Assembly (NCBI GenBank): GCA_017536695.1
Contig: JAFXGX010000006.1
Span: forward strand, 1-48,679
DNA from: Bacteroidaceae bacterium
GTDB taxonomy: Bacteria > Bacteroidota > Bacteroidia > Bacteroidales > Bacteroidaceae
Direction of reading: 5' to 3'
DNA: 48,679 nucleotides
The first letter of the stretch is position 1; the number at the start of each line of letters is the position of its first letter. Position numbers and translations under genes: made by a program. Under the pieces are notes generated by a model. That model made no database searches and was not told the DNA's origin. It was given only the letters and a program-made list of their open reading frames with translations. Positions 8,893 through 16,246 of this stretch are shown one piece after another.

Positions 8893-10125
8893 TTACAACT
8901 CCAGATCCTTATCAAACTCCTCATGCCAAGGCAGGCCCTTTATATTGAGCTGTTCCATGAATGGATCCGGATCGAACTGCTCCACGTTCCAAACGCCCGG
9001 TTTGCGCCACAAACCCTTGAGGAACATCATTGCACCAATCATCGCAGGAACACCTGTTGTGTAGCTCACACCCTGCATACCGGTCTCCTTGTAAGCCTCC
9101 TGGTGGCTGCAATTGTTATATACATAGTATGTATGCTCCTTGCCGTCCTTGATACCACGGATGCGGCAACCGATAGATGTCTCGCCCTCATAGTTCTCGC
9201 CAAGGTCCTGAGGATTAGGAAGAACCGCTTTGAGGAACTGCAGAGGAACAATCTTCACAACCTCCTCGCCGGTACCGTCGGCCTTTGGCGCCTTGTACTC
9301 CACCTCGTCAATGCGCGCCATGCCTATGTTCTGAATTACATCCAGATAGTTCAAGTACTGCTGGCCGAAGGTCATCCAGAAACGGGCACGTTTGATGGTC
9401 GGGAAGTTGATGACAAGACTTTCAATCTCCTCGTGATGCAGGAGATAGCTTTCGCGGGGACCTATGTTTGGATAGTTCAATGGCTGATGTATCTCCATCG
9501 GTTCAGTCTCGATGTACTTTCCATTCTCGTAATAAAGTCCCTTTTGGGTGATTTCACGAATATTGATTTCAGGATTGAAGTTGGTGGCGAATGCCTTATG
9601 ATGGTTTCCGGCATTGCAGTCCACGATGTCCAGATAGTGAATCTCATCGAAATGGTGCTTTGCGGCATAGGCTGTAAACACACTGGTCACACCCGGGTCG
9701 AATCCGCAACCAAGAATGGCGCAGAGACCTGCCTTCTCGAAACGTTCGCGATAAGCCCACTGCCAGCTGTATTCGAAGTGCGCCTCATCCTTAGGTTCAT
9801 AGTTGGCTGTATCAAGATAGTTGCAACCGGTCTGCAGACAGGCTTCCATGATGGTAAGATCCTGATATGGCAAGGCCAGGTTCATAACGATGTCGGGTTT
9901 GTACGCACCAAGCAGTTCTACAAGTTGTTCCACACTGTCAGCATCCACCTGTGCCGTCTGTACGTTTGTTCCGTACTTCTTGTTCAGCACATCAGCCAAT
10001 GCATCGCACTTCTTTTTTGTGCGGCTGGCAATCATGACTTCGGTAAACACATCAGCATTCTGGCACACCTTATGTGCCGCAACAGTAGCCACACCTCCGG
10101 CTCCAATAATCAGAACTTTTCCCAT
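8893..10125 (-). CDS. Saccharopine dehydrogenase-like protein, probable carboxynorspermidine synthase
   Basis: A 410-residue NAD(P)-dependent enzyme of the saccharopine dehydrogenase family. The N-terminal Rossmann motif is LIIGAGGVATVAA, followed by ASRTKKK and an ACLQTGCNYLDTANYE segment. The C-terminal half has the GCGFDPGVTSVF and VYNNCSHQEAYKETG segments I associate with carboxynorspermidine/carboxyspermidine synthases, which condense aspartate semialdehyde with a diamine in alternative polyamine synthesis. The partner decarboxylase is not in the window. The frame is open to 10302, but MGKVLIIGAGG at 10125 is the natural start, and a TTG-N20-TACTTTTG promoter lies upstream at 10230-10260. 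Confidence 0.8.
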   Translation of the reverse strand: MGKVLIIGAGGVATVAAHKVCQNADVFTEVMIASRTKKKCDALADVLNKKYGTNVQTAQVDADSVEQLVELLGAYKPDIVMNLALPYQDLTIMEACLQTGCNYLDTANYEPKDEAHFEYSWQWAYRERFEKAGLCAILGCGFDPGVTSVFTAYAAKHHFDEIHYLDIVDCNAGNHHKAFATNFNPEINIREITQKGLYYENGKYIETEPMEIHQPLNYPNIGPRESYLLHHEEIESLVINFPTIKRARFWMTFGQQYLNYLDVIQNIGMARIDEVEYKAPKADGTGEEVVKIVPLQFLKAVLPNPQDLGENYEGETSIGCRIRGIKDGKEHTYYVYNNCSHQEAYKETGMQGVSYTTGVPAMIGAMMFLKGLWRKPGVWNVEQFDPDPFMEQLNIKGLPWHEEFDKDLEL

Positions 10126-10229
10126 TCTCAATAAACGATTAAAAGTTGATAAATATCTTAAAATTAATTCTTTTACACAAAAAACATTGCCGACATGTCC
10201 AAGCGCACGCCCTGCAACATACATTTCTA

Positions 10230-10260
10230 CAAAAGTAATATAAAAAAAGAAGAAATGCAA
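10230..10260 (-). promoter_or_regulatory. Bacteroidetes-type promoter of the saccharopine dehydrogenase-like gene
   Basis: On the minus strand, TTG (10260-10258) is followed after 20 bases by TACTTTTG (10237-10230), fitting the Bacteroidetes primary sigma consensus TTTG-N19/20-TAnnTTTG. It lies about 105 bases upstream of the chosen start. Confidence 0.6.
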
Positions 10261-10308
10261 CAGAATGAAACTTAAAACCGCACACAAGCGAGCAAAATAC
10301 AAAGTTTC

Positions 10309-10336
10309 CTTTCACCTTTCACCTTTCACCTTTCCC
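10309..10336. repeat. Short tandem repeat (CTTTCAC)x3 plus variant
   Basis: Three exact CTTTCAC units and a fourth CTTTCCC unit run head to tail in the dnaK upstream region. The track is pyrimidine-pure apart from one A per unit, and could change length by slippage. No function is assigned. Confidence 0.8.
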
Positions 10337-10378
10337 CATTACACATTACACCTTCCCGCTTTCCACTCAACCATCCCC

Positions 10379-10445
10379 TGTCATTTTCTCTGCCACTTTG
10401 TCATACACACTCAAACAAAACATGCCATAAAATCAAGTTCTGCCA
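10379..10445 (+). promoter_or_regulatory. Cluster of TGYCA motifs upstream of dnaK
   Basis: TGTCA or TGCCA occurs five times on the same strand, at 10379, 10391, 10399, 10423 and 10441, four of them preceded by C or T. The cluster lies 24-90 bases before the sigma-54-type promoter at 10469-10484, where an enhancer-binding activator would be expected. Function is inferred from spacing only. Confidence 0.4.
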
Positions 10446-10468
10446 CTCATTCAGGTGTAAAAAATGTT

Positions 10469-10484
10469 TGGCACGCACTTTGCA
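10469..10484 (+). promoter_or_regulatory. Sigma-54 (-24/-12) promoter of dnaK
   Basis: TGGCACGCACTTTGCA reproduces the RpoN consensus TGGCAC-N5-TTGCW, with GG and GC exactly 10 bases apart. Transcription would begin near 10495, leaving a roughly 60-base leader before the dnaK ATG at 10556. A chance match of this quality in the whole window is unlikely. No housekeeping TAnnTTTG promoter was recognised closer to dnaK. Confidence 0.65.
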
Positions 10485-10555
10485 ACATATATTGCGAAGG
10501 CGAACAAAACAGCCTTGAACAAAGTTGAATAATTAATAAAATAAAGAATAGAATT

Positions 10556-12469
10556 ATGGGAAAGATTATTGGTATTGACTTGGGTACAACCAACTCATGT
10601 GTAGCAGTTTTCGAGGGCAACGAGCCTGTAGTAATCACAAACAGCGAGGGCAAGCGCACCACTCCGTCAATTGTCGCATTCGACAACAACGGCGAGCGCA
10701 AGATCGGTGACCCTGCAAAGCGTCAGGCGGTTACAAACCCCTTGCGCACAATTTTCTCAATCAAGCGTTTCATGGGCGAGAGCTGGAGCCAGGTAAGCAA
10801 AGAGCTCGCACGTGTTCCTTATAAAGTAGTCGAGGAGAACAACATGCCACGCGTCGACATCGACGGTCGTCTCTACACTCCACAGGAGATTTCTGCAATG
10901 ATTCTTCAGAAGATGAAGAAGACCGCCGAGGAGTATCTTGGACAGGAGGTGACAGAGGCTGTCATCACAGTTCCTGCATACTTCAACGACAGCCAGCGTC
11001 AGGCTACAAAGGAGGCCGGTCTCATCGCAGGCCTTGAGGTAAAGCGCATCATCAACGAGCCTACAGCCGCAGCACTCGCATACGGTATCGACAAGGCAAA
11101 CAAGGATATGAAGATTGCAGTATTCGACCTCGGTGGCGGTACATTCGATATCTCAATCCTTGAGATTGGCGACGGTATCTTCGAGGTACTCTCTACCAAC
11201 GGTGACACACACCTCGGTGGCGATGACTTCGACCAGGTAATCATCGACTGGCTTGCCGAGGAGTTCAAGGCCGAGGAGGGTATGGACCTGAAGGCAGACC
11301 CGATGGCATTGCAGCGTCTGAAGGAGGCCGCAGAGAAGGCAAAGATTGAGCTTTCTTCTACAACATCTACCGAGATTAACCTTCCTTACATCACAGCGAC
11401 AGCGACAGGTCCAAAGCACCTTGTAAAGACATTGACACGTGCAAAGTTCGAGTCACTCGCACACAACCTTATCCAGGCTTGTCTTGAGCCTTGCAGAAAG
11501 GCCATGAGCGATGCAGGTCTGAGCAACTCAAGCATTGATGAGGTTATCCTCGTAGGCGGTTCTACACGTATCCCTGCTGTCCAGAAGATTGTCGAGGATT
11601 TCTTCGGCAAGGCTCCTTCAAAGGGTGTGAACCCGGATGAGGTAGTTGCGCTTGGTGCAGCAATCCAGGGTGCAGCCCTGAACCAGGAGGAGGGTGTAAG
11701 CGACATCCAGCTCGTTGACGTGACACCGCTTTCATTGGGTATCGAGACTCTCGGCGGTGTAATGACAAAGCTTATCGAGGCCAACACCACTATCCCCTGG
11801 AAGGTAAGCCAGATATTCTCTACCGCAGCAGACAACCAGCCCGAGGTAACAATCCATGTTCTCCAGGGCGAGCGTCCTATGGCAGCACAGAACAAGTCTA
11901 TCGGACAGTTCAACCTCACAGGTATCGCTCCTGCACGCCGCGGTATTCCACAGATTGAGGTAACATTCGACATCGACGCAAACGGTATCCTCAAGGTAAC
12001 AGCCAAGGACAAGGCAACAGGCAAGGAGCAGGATATCCGCATCGAGGCATCATCAGGCCTCAGCAAGGAGGAGATTGAGCGCATGAGAGCAGAGGCAGAG
12101 GCAAATGCGGATGCCGACAAGAAGGAGCGCGAGAAGATTGACAAGCTGAACCAGGCAGACTCAATGGTATTCCAGACAAAGAACCAGCTGAGTGAGCTCG
12201 GCGACAAGATTCCAGCCGACAAGAAAGCTCCGATTGAGGCTGCTGTACAGAAGCTCGAGGATGCACACAAGGCACAGGACCTCGCAGGCATCGACGCCGC
12301 AATGGCAGAGCTCAACAGCGCATGGCAGGCAGCAAGTGCCGAGATGTACGCGCAGAGCGGTGCACAGGGTGCTCAGGGCGGCCAGCAGCAGTACGACGGC
12401 GGTCAGCAGCAGAGCAACAACCAGCCTAAGGATGATGTCCAGGATGCAGAGTTCGAGGAAGTAAAGTAA
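10556..12469 (+). CDS. dnaK: Molecular chaperone DnaK (Hsp70)
   Basis: A 637-residue Hsp70 of normal length. The ATPase domain begins [17 protein letters not shown] and holds the phosphate motif FDLGGGTFD and the adenosine motif [11 protein letters not shown]. The substrate-binding domain carries [15 protein letters not shown] Gly/Gln-rich disordered tail ends in the usual acidic DAEFEEVK. It refolds proteins in the cytosol with DnaJ and GrpE, which are not nearby. The last 56 bases of the Gln-rich stretch (12383-12438) recur exactly at 13666-13721. The present 3' end from 12439, with its terminator, appears to have been supplied by the integrated element behind it. A sigma-54-type promoter lies upstream. 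Confidence 0.98.
   Translation: MGKIIGIDLGTTNSCVAVFEGNEPVVITNSEGKRTTPSIVAFDNNGERKIGDPAKRQAVTNPLRTIFSIKRFMGESWSQVSKELARVPYKVVEENNMPRVDIDGRLYTPQEISAMILQKMKKTAEEYLGQEVTEAVITVPAYFNDSQRQATKEAGLIAGLEVKRIINEPTAAALAYGIDKANKDMKIAVFDLGGGTFDISILEIGDGIFEVLSTNGDTHLGGDDFDQVIIDWLAEEFKAEEGMDLKADPMALQRLKEAAEKAKIELSSTTSTEINLPYITATATGPKHLVKTLTRAKFESLAHNLIQACLEPCRKAMSDAGLSNSSIDEVILVGGSTRIPAVQKIVEDFFGKAPSKGVNPDEVVALGAAIQGAALNQEEGVSDIQLVDVTPLSLGIETLGGVMTKLIEANTTIPWKVSQIFSTAADNQPEVTIHVLQGERPMAAQNKSIGQFNLTGIAPARRGIPQIEVTFDIDANGILKVTAKDKATGKEQDIRIEASSGLSKEEIERMRAEAEANADADKKEREKIDKLNQADSMVFQTKNQLSELGDKIPADKKAPIEAAVQKLEDAHKAQDLAGIDAAMAELNSAWQAASAEMYAQSGAQGAQGGQQQYDGGQQQSNNQPKDDVQDAEFEEVK
12383..12438 (+). repeat. Left attachment site (attL) within the dnaK 3' end
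   Basis: This 56-base stretch, encoding the [10 protein letters not shown]…PKDDV tail of DnaK, is identical to 13666-13721. Upstream of it the sequence is unique dnaK; downstream begins the element. A crossover inside this block would explain both junctions. Confidence 0.8.
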
Positions 12470-12483
12470 ACTCTTCTATATAT

Positions 12484-12525
12484 AAAACAACTGCACGCGA
12501 CATATTCGCGTGCAGTTGTTTTTTT
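12484..12525. terminator. Bidirectional terminator shared by dnaK and the integrase gene
   Basis: AAAACAACTGCACGCGA pairs with TCGCGTGCAGTTGTTTT around the short loop CATAT, followed by T's on the plus strand and by TTTTATA on the minus strand. It lies inside the element, 15 bases after the dnaK stop, so the element appears to bring its own dnaK terminator. It also ends the integrase transcript. Confidence 0.9.
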
Positions 12526-12564
12526 ATCCAAAAAGTCCAGCACAAACGGATGCATGCCAGCACA

Positions 12565-13527
12565 CTACCCCATGAGCGCTTTAATGACCGTGCTGTTTGC
12601 CTTATCCACTGCCGAGGACTCAAGTGCCGCAAGATATATCCGTGTGGTTTTCTCATTGTCATGCCCCATTCCTTCACTTATTACAGAGAGTGGCACATTC
12701 TTCTGCTTGGCGATACTTGCCCATGAGTGGCGTGCGACATACGTTGTAAGCGGTTGCGATATACCAGCCATAGCACCCACCTCCTTCAGGAAAACATTGG
12801 TAGCACATATGGCACCAAGATACTGCTGCCGTGCATCGCATCCCTCTTTCGTTATTATCGGCAACAGGTAACCATCCGCACCATTGCCATACCTCTCTAT
12901 TATCGCCTGCATGCACTTCTCCCATCTAATCTGCAACAGTTGCCCTGTCTTGCGGCGCCGATATGTCAGCACGCCATTCCCGAGGTCACTTTTCCTGAGG
13001 TATGCCATATCGACAAATGACATCCCGCGCGTATAGAACGAGAACATGAAAAGGTCACGCGCAAAAGCGGTTCTTGGTCTATCCGACAAATCGAGATTCA
13101 TGATTTTCTTGATACTCTTCAGTGGCAAGGCACGTTTCACAGTCCTGTCGACACCCGTATAAACATGTTTGAAAGGGCAACAATCTGCCACTACCCCGGC
13201 ATCGACTGCCCGGTTATAGAGAGCACGCAGCGCTCTCATGTAGAAAGAACTGCTGTTGCGGCTTATTCCGCGCACATCGAGCAGATAGGATTCATATTTG
13301 AGAATCATATCCGAATCGAGCCCGTCCAAAGCAATATCCTTCCCTTGGCGGAACTCCATAAAACTACGGAGAGCTGTGAGATAAATCTCCTTTGTACGTT
13401 TTTTATTGACAGCATCCATCTGCTCAACCGTGCGCCAAACATAACGCACAAGTGTCATACGACCGGTTACCTTTCTCTCTCTACCACCCAAAGCACTATT
13501 CATGCATTGTCTAACAGTGTTCTTCAT
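12565..13527 (-). CDS. Tyrosine recombinase (phage integrase family)
   Basis: A 320-residue site-specific recombinase. Residues about 25-120 form a SAM-like core-binding domain (RGISRNSSSFYMRALRALYN), close in style to Bacteroidetes integrases and promoter invertases. The catalytic residues are Arg167 in FYTRG, Lys193 in RRKTG, Arg266 in YVARHSW, His289 in GHDN and nucleophile Tyr298 in RIYLA. The usual first His of box II is Tyr263, which I believe is common in this Bacteroidetes branch. It is the only gene between two copies of the dnaK 3' end and runs convergent to dnaK. It most likely integrated this element into dnaK. An invertase role is the alternative, but no inverted promoter segment is seen. 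Confidence 0.9.
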   Translation of the reverse strand: MKNTVRQCMNSALGGRERKVTGRMTLVRYVWRTVEQMDAVNKKRTKEIYLTALRSFMEFRQGKDIALDGLDSDMILKYESYLLDVRGISRNSSSFYMRALRALYNRAVDAGVVADCCPFKHVYTGVDRTVKRALPLKSIKKIMNLDLSDRPRTAFARDLFMFSFYTRGMSFVDMAYLRKSDLGNGVLTYRRRKTGQLLQIRWEKCMQAIIERYGNGADGYLLPIITKEGCDARQQYLGAICATNVFLKEVGAMAGISQPLTTYVARHSWASIAKQKNVPLSVISEGMGHDNEKTTRIYLAALESSAVDKANSTVIKALMG

Positions 13528-13665
13528 TGCAAAAAATCTTTATGTTATTAATAAATGACCGACATCCACACATTGAATTGATGTCCGAAATTACAAAACA
13601 TAACGTTTTTTGCGTGACAGGAACTTTTCTACGGTTATTTTGACTATCTTCGCAGCGACAGGCAA
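13528..13665. other. Non-coding right end of the element with an inverted repeat
   Basis: This 138-base stretch lies between the integrase start and the right repeat. It contains GACATC (13561-13566) and GATGTC (13580-13585), separated by 13 bases, a possible integrase arm site or operator for the integrase gene. No convincing promoter with both boxes was found for the integrase. Confidence 0.4.
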
Positions 13666-13721
13666 CAGCAGCAGTACGACGGCGGTCAGCAGCAGAGCAA
13701 CAACCAGCCTAAGGATGATGT
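13666..13721 (+). repeat. Right attachment site (attR)
   Basis: This is an exact copy of 12383-12438. The bases to its left (13621-13665) have no similarity to dnaK, while those to its right continue in the dnaK frame, as expected for the far junction of an element integrated into dnaK. Confidence 0.8.
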
Positions 13722-13752
13722 TCAAGATGCTGAGTTTGAGGAAGTCAAGTAA
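13666..13752 (+). pseudogene. Displaced original 3' end of dnaK
   Basis: This fragment encodes [10 protein letters not shown] through DAEFEEVK and the stop codon TAA at 13750-13752. Relative to the functional dnaK end it differs at five bases, all after the 56-base repeat and all in third codon positions without changing the protein. It has no start codon or ribosome site and is the tail cut off from dnaK by the element. Its terminator follows at 13782-13824. Confidence 0.88.
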
Positions 13753-13781
13753 ATTCGAGATAATGAGCTATAAAACCAGCA

Positions 13782-13824
13782 GCAAATAGGGTGTAAATCA
13801 GCAGATTACATCCTATTTGCTTTT
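13782..13824 (+). terminator. Displaced original dnaK terminator
   Basis: GCAAATAGGGTGTAA pairs with TTACATCCTATTTGC (one G-T pair) around a nine-base loop, then TTTTATATTA. It sits 30 bases after the displaced dnaK stop. It is unrelated in sequence to the terminator at 12484-12525, supporting separate origins for the two dnaK tails. Confidence 0.88.
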
Positions 13825-13948
13825 ATATTATTTCAAATCATGCTTACATGTCAATTTTAATTGTATTTTTGCAACTACCCTTAAAAGCAAATAATGTGAC
13901 AATTTATAAGCCAGAAATGCAATAAATATCAATAAACTAAGAACATTT

Positions 13949-14128
13949 ATGAGAATCTACAAAATTATTGGAGCTTTAATAGAAGGAGTCCTGTTTGCAA
14001 TCTTCATGTGGCTTGGAGACAATTTTATCCTTAATAACGATAACCCATTATATGTCTATGCAATTCAAGCAATAATATTTGCAGCAGCCATGTATTTATT
14101 TGACAAATTCTTCAACAGAAAGAAATAA
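13949..14128 (+). CDS. Small two-helix membrane protein
   Basis: A 59-residue reading frame with two hydrophobic segments (about residues 6-24 and 36-50) and a basic end (FFNRKK). A TATTTTTG box at 13864-13871 lies upstream without a clear -33. A lipoprotein gene starts 11 bases after its stop. I do not recognise the family. Composition and position support a real gene, probably downstream of dnaK before the element arrived, but the call rests on length and context. Confidence 0.5.
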   Translation: MRIYKIIGALIEGVLFAIFMWLGDNFILNNDNPLYVYAIQAIIFAAAMYLFDKFFNRKK

Positions 14129-14138
14129 AGATACTGAT

Positions 14139-14498
14139 ATGAAAAAGGCACTGTTTATTTGCCTACTGCTTGCTGCAGCTTTTTCAATGCAGTCTTGCAG
14201 CACACATCGTACAGCTATAAACGACCTTGAAGCGCTTGTAAACAAAGTGGAAAAGAACGGCGCGAAGTACACCCTTGAGGATTGGGAGAATGTAATCTAC
14301 AGATGTGCGAAGATAGAGAAGAAGCTACAGAAGCATGAGTACAGCGCCGAGGAGCACAGGGAGATAGGCACGCTCAAAGGACGCCTTGCCGGCGTTGTCA
14401 CAAAGGATATTCTGACAAACTCGGCAAAGAAAGTGATAAGCATCAAGGAACAGCTTGACGGCGGCACCGAAGGATTCCTGGAAGGTCTCCTCAAATAA
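14139..14498 (+). CDS. Small lipoprotein of unknown function
   Basis: A 119-residue protein with a lipoprotein signal (LLAAAFSMQSC, lipid Cys at about residue 20). The mature part is alpha-helical and highly charged, with Lys/Glu-rich segments (KIEKKLQKHEY, EEHREIGTLKGRLAG). It ends with a glycine-rich turn (DGGTEGFLEGLLK). The frame is open upstream to 14079, but the ATG at 14139 begins the signal peptide and leaves the preceding small gene intact. It is probably anchored in the inner or outer membrane facing the periplasm. No family is recognised. Confidence 0.75.
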   Translation: MKKALFICLLLAAAFSMQSCSTHRTAINDLEALVNKVEKNGAKYTLEDWENVIYRCAKIEKKLQKHEYSAEEHREIGTLKGRLAGVVTKDILTNSAKKVISIKEQLDGGTEGFLEGLLK

Positions 14499-14542
14499 GG
14501 AACCGCCGTCACGCATTAAACAACGGAACAAAGCCAAAAGAT

Positions 14543-14719
14543 ATGGAACTACCCAACGACCCGATGATGCTGTTCAGCACAGTGAACATGTACCTGCGCG
14601 ACCGTTACCAGTCGCTCGATGAACTGTGCGCCGACTTTGATATTGACCGTAAGGAACTTGAAGCGAAGCTGCTTCAGGCCGGCTTCGAGTACAGCGAGAA
14701 GTACAACAAGTTCTGGTAA
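14543..14719 (+). CDS. DUF4250 domain protein
   Basis: A 58-residue protein beginning MELPNDPMMLFSTVNMYLRD and ending EYSEKYNKFW. This is the characteristic pattern of DUF4250, a short helix-turn-helix-like protein of unknown role that I recall from Bacteroidetes and Firmicutes. It starts 44 bases after the lipoprotein stop, on the same strand. It ends 5 bases before the convergent lipoprotein gene at 14725. Confidence 0.8.
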   Translation: MELPNDPMMLFSTVNMYLRDRYQSLDELCADFDIDRKELEAKLLQAGFEYSEKYNKFW

Positions 14720-14724
14720 AGCCC

Positions 14725-15858
14725 TTATCTTCTGCGGTATATTACAGCCACACAAAGTGCCGAAGCCAAAACCGCTGTCACAATGAACGCCCACACATTC
14801 ACGATACGGGAAACAACCCTTATCTCATAGTCCTTCAAGAGAAAGCGTCCTGCATCGACCTTGAATGTAACAACGCCATCCTTGTATATTCCGCCACCGT
14901 CGTCAATAACCCTACCAGGCATGACAATGCTTTCATCGTAATAGAAAAGGAACAAGTAACCAAAATAATTGTCAAGCTCTTCAAACAGTCCTTCTTTTTT
15001 CCACTCATCATAAATGAATGGAGAGTAGGCGTCGCTACCGAAGTGTGAACTGACGATAGAACGGGCAGTACTGTACTCCATTTTATACGTATCGTAAGAA
15101 GCAATCTGTTTTACAACATCTCCGAGTTGAGCAATAAACTCATCTTTTGACACAGGCGGATCCACTACCATATCATATCTGTCGGCAATGCCGGAGAGGA
15201 GTTTATAGTACATATTAGCAAATACCCATCGATCCGCTTTTTCCTTCAAATCTTCGAGAAATTCATAATACCTCCATGTAGGTTTCCCGGCATAAAGGTC
15301 GGGAGTTCCTGAGAACCAATATAGCGCTTCTTCCTCGCTCATGAAGTCTGTTACAGGCACTTTGAAATAATCCGCTACAGAAGAGAACTTTTCTGTAAAG
15401 ACATAGTCGGTATAGAACCAGCGGAACTCTTTATCAAGCGAGCCTTCGGCACCGGCCTGCTCATCAACAAAGAACATCGGCGAACCTGAACACATATCCT
15501 CGACAGAGGCATACTCCTTGCGTGCATATACACATATGGTATCCTTCACGGCCCTTGACGGACCAACTTCCCTTGAAATGGAGTCGTACTTCTCTACAGA
15601 CATCGGGATTGGGAATCGTGAGTTGTCGCCCTTGTAACCCCAATACAGTTCCCAACCGTCTTCAATGCGAGCCACACGCGGGTCATCATTGTCATACTTT
15701 CCGGTTGTAAGCAACGAGCGGTCCGCAGCCACGACAATCTCACGCATACAGCTACCGTCCTCATTAACTATTGTAAGCATCTCTATGTCCCCTTGACAAG
15801 AAGAAAGGAGTGCCGCCATAAAGGCTATCATTACAAATAATTTACTTGACTTTTTCAT
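14725..15858 (-). CDS. Membrane-anchored lipoprotein linked to an ECF sigma factor
   Basis: A 377-residue protein with a lipoprotein signal (MAALLSSCQGD). It has a large extracytoplasmic part rich in Tyr and Asp, and one C-terminal transmembrane helix (about residues 352-372) followed by the basic end YRRR. It is therefore attached to a membrane at both ends. No family is recognised. Its start overlaps the anti-sigma-like gene by 17 bases, so it is the last gene of an ECF sigma, anti-sigma and lipoprotein operon. It may be the sensor or the main output of that system. Confidence 0.75.
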   Translation of the reverse strand: MKKSSKLFVMIAFMAALLSSCQGDIEMLTIVNEDGSCMREIVVAADRSLLTTGKYDNDDPRVARIEDGWELYWGYKGDNSRFPIPMSVEKYDSISREVGPSRAVKDTICVYARKEYASVEDMCSGSPMFFVDEQAGAEGSLDKEFRWFYTDYVFTEKFSSVADYFKVPVTDFMSEEEALYWFSGTPDLYAGKPTWRYYEFLEDLKEKADRWVFANMYYKLLSGIADRYDMVVDPPVSKDEFIAQLGDVVKQIASYDTYKMEYSTARSIVSSHFGSDAYSPFIYDEWKKEGLFEELDNYFGYLFLFYYDESIVMPGRVIDDGGGIYKDGVVTFKVDAGRFLLKDYEIRVVSRIVNVWAFIVTAVLASALCVAVIYRRR

Positions 15859-16246
15859 AATACATGTTTTTTATCATTGCAAAATTAATACCGAAGACAC
15901 TATGTGGCTTCTGACGTTCAAAGTAGAGGGCACGCACATCCGCGGCAGTGCGGCACTCCCTAATCTTCTCAAAAGCACTGTAATCGGCATTGGGATATAC
16001 TATTGAATCATTCTGTGGAACAGTTGCATCACGTGTCACGAAGAAGAATCCGACCGCTACAGTCGCAGCTGCCGAAAGTGCACTGCAGAACATGACCCTC
16101 CAGAAAGGCATGGGCTCAACCGTTCTGCCCTCGTGCACAGGAAGTTCATCAATACGCGCCATAATGGTATCGGCAAGCTCATCAGCAGCGTCAAGCACAG
16201 GCTGCTGTCCTTGCAAGCGTTCCATAATTCTATCAACTTCATTCAT
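15842..16246 (-). CDS. Single-pass membrane protein, putative anti-sigma factor
   Basis: A 134-residue protein. An N-terminal cytoplasmic part of about 48 residues is followed by one transmembrane helix (about 49-69, FWRVMFCSALSAAATVAVGF) and a short periplasmic domain. It overlaps the sigma gene upstream and the lipoprotein gene downstream. Size, topology and position match anti-sigma factors of ECF sigma operons, but the classical zinc-binding HxxxCxxC motif is absent. The role is inferred from context. Confidence 0.65.
   Translation of the reverse strand: MNEVDRIMERLQGQQPVLDAADELADTIMARIDELPVHEGRTVEPMPFWRVMFCSALSAAATVAVGFFFVTRDATVPQNDSIVYPNADYSAFEKIRECRTAADVRALYFERQKPHSVFGINFAMIKNMYYEKVK

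Larger units (their letters stand above)
12383..13721. mobile_element. Integrase-only element inserted in the 3' end of dnaK
   Basis: A 56-base exact direct repeat (12383-12438 and 13666-13721) bounds a unit of 1283 bases, repeat to repeat. The unit holds a replacement dnaK tail (12439-12469), a terminator (12484-12523), one tyrosine recombinase gene convergent with dnaK (12565-13527) and about 140 bases of non-coding sequence. Beyond the right repeat lie the displaced original dnaK codons, with five synonymous differences, and a second terminator. This is the pattern left by site-specific integration that restores the target gene. No cargo, excisionase or mobilisation gene is seen, so it is either a minimal element or the eroded remnant of a larger one. 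Confidence 0.8.

Noticed and set aside
8923-10134. Plus-strand 403-codon open frame opposite the saccharopine dehydrogenase-like gene
   Set aside because: It lies antisense to a clearly recognisable enzyme with a well-placed promoter; its length follows from the codon bias of the true gene.
12565-13527. Integrase as a phase-variation invertase acting on a neighbouring promoter
   Set aside because: The protein style fits such invertases, but no inverted-repeat-bounded promoter segment was found nearby, while direct repeats of dnaK bound the gene precisely.
12383-13752. Simple tandem duplication of the dnaK 3' end
   Set aside because: The sequences upstream of the two repeats are unrelated, and differences occur only after the 56-base block; a tandem duplication would extend similarity on both sides or show differences throughout.
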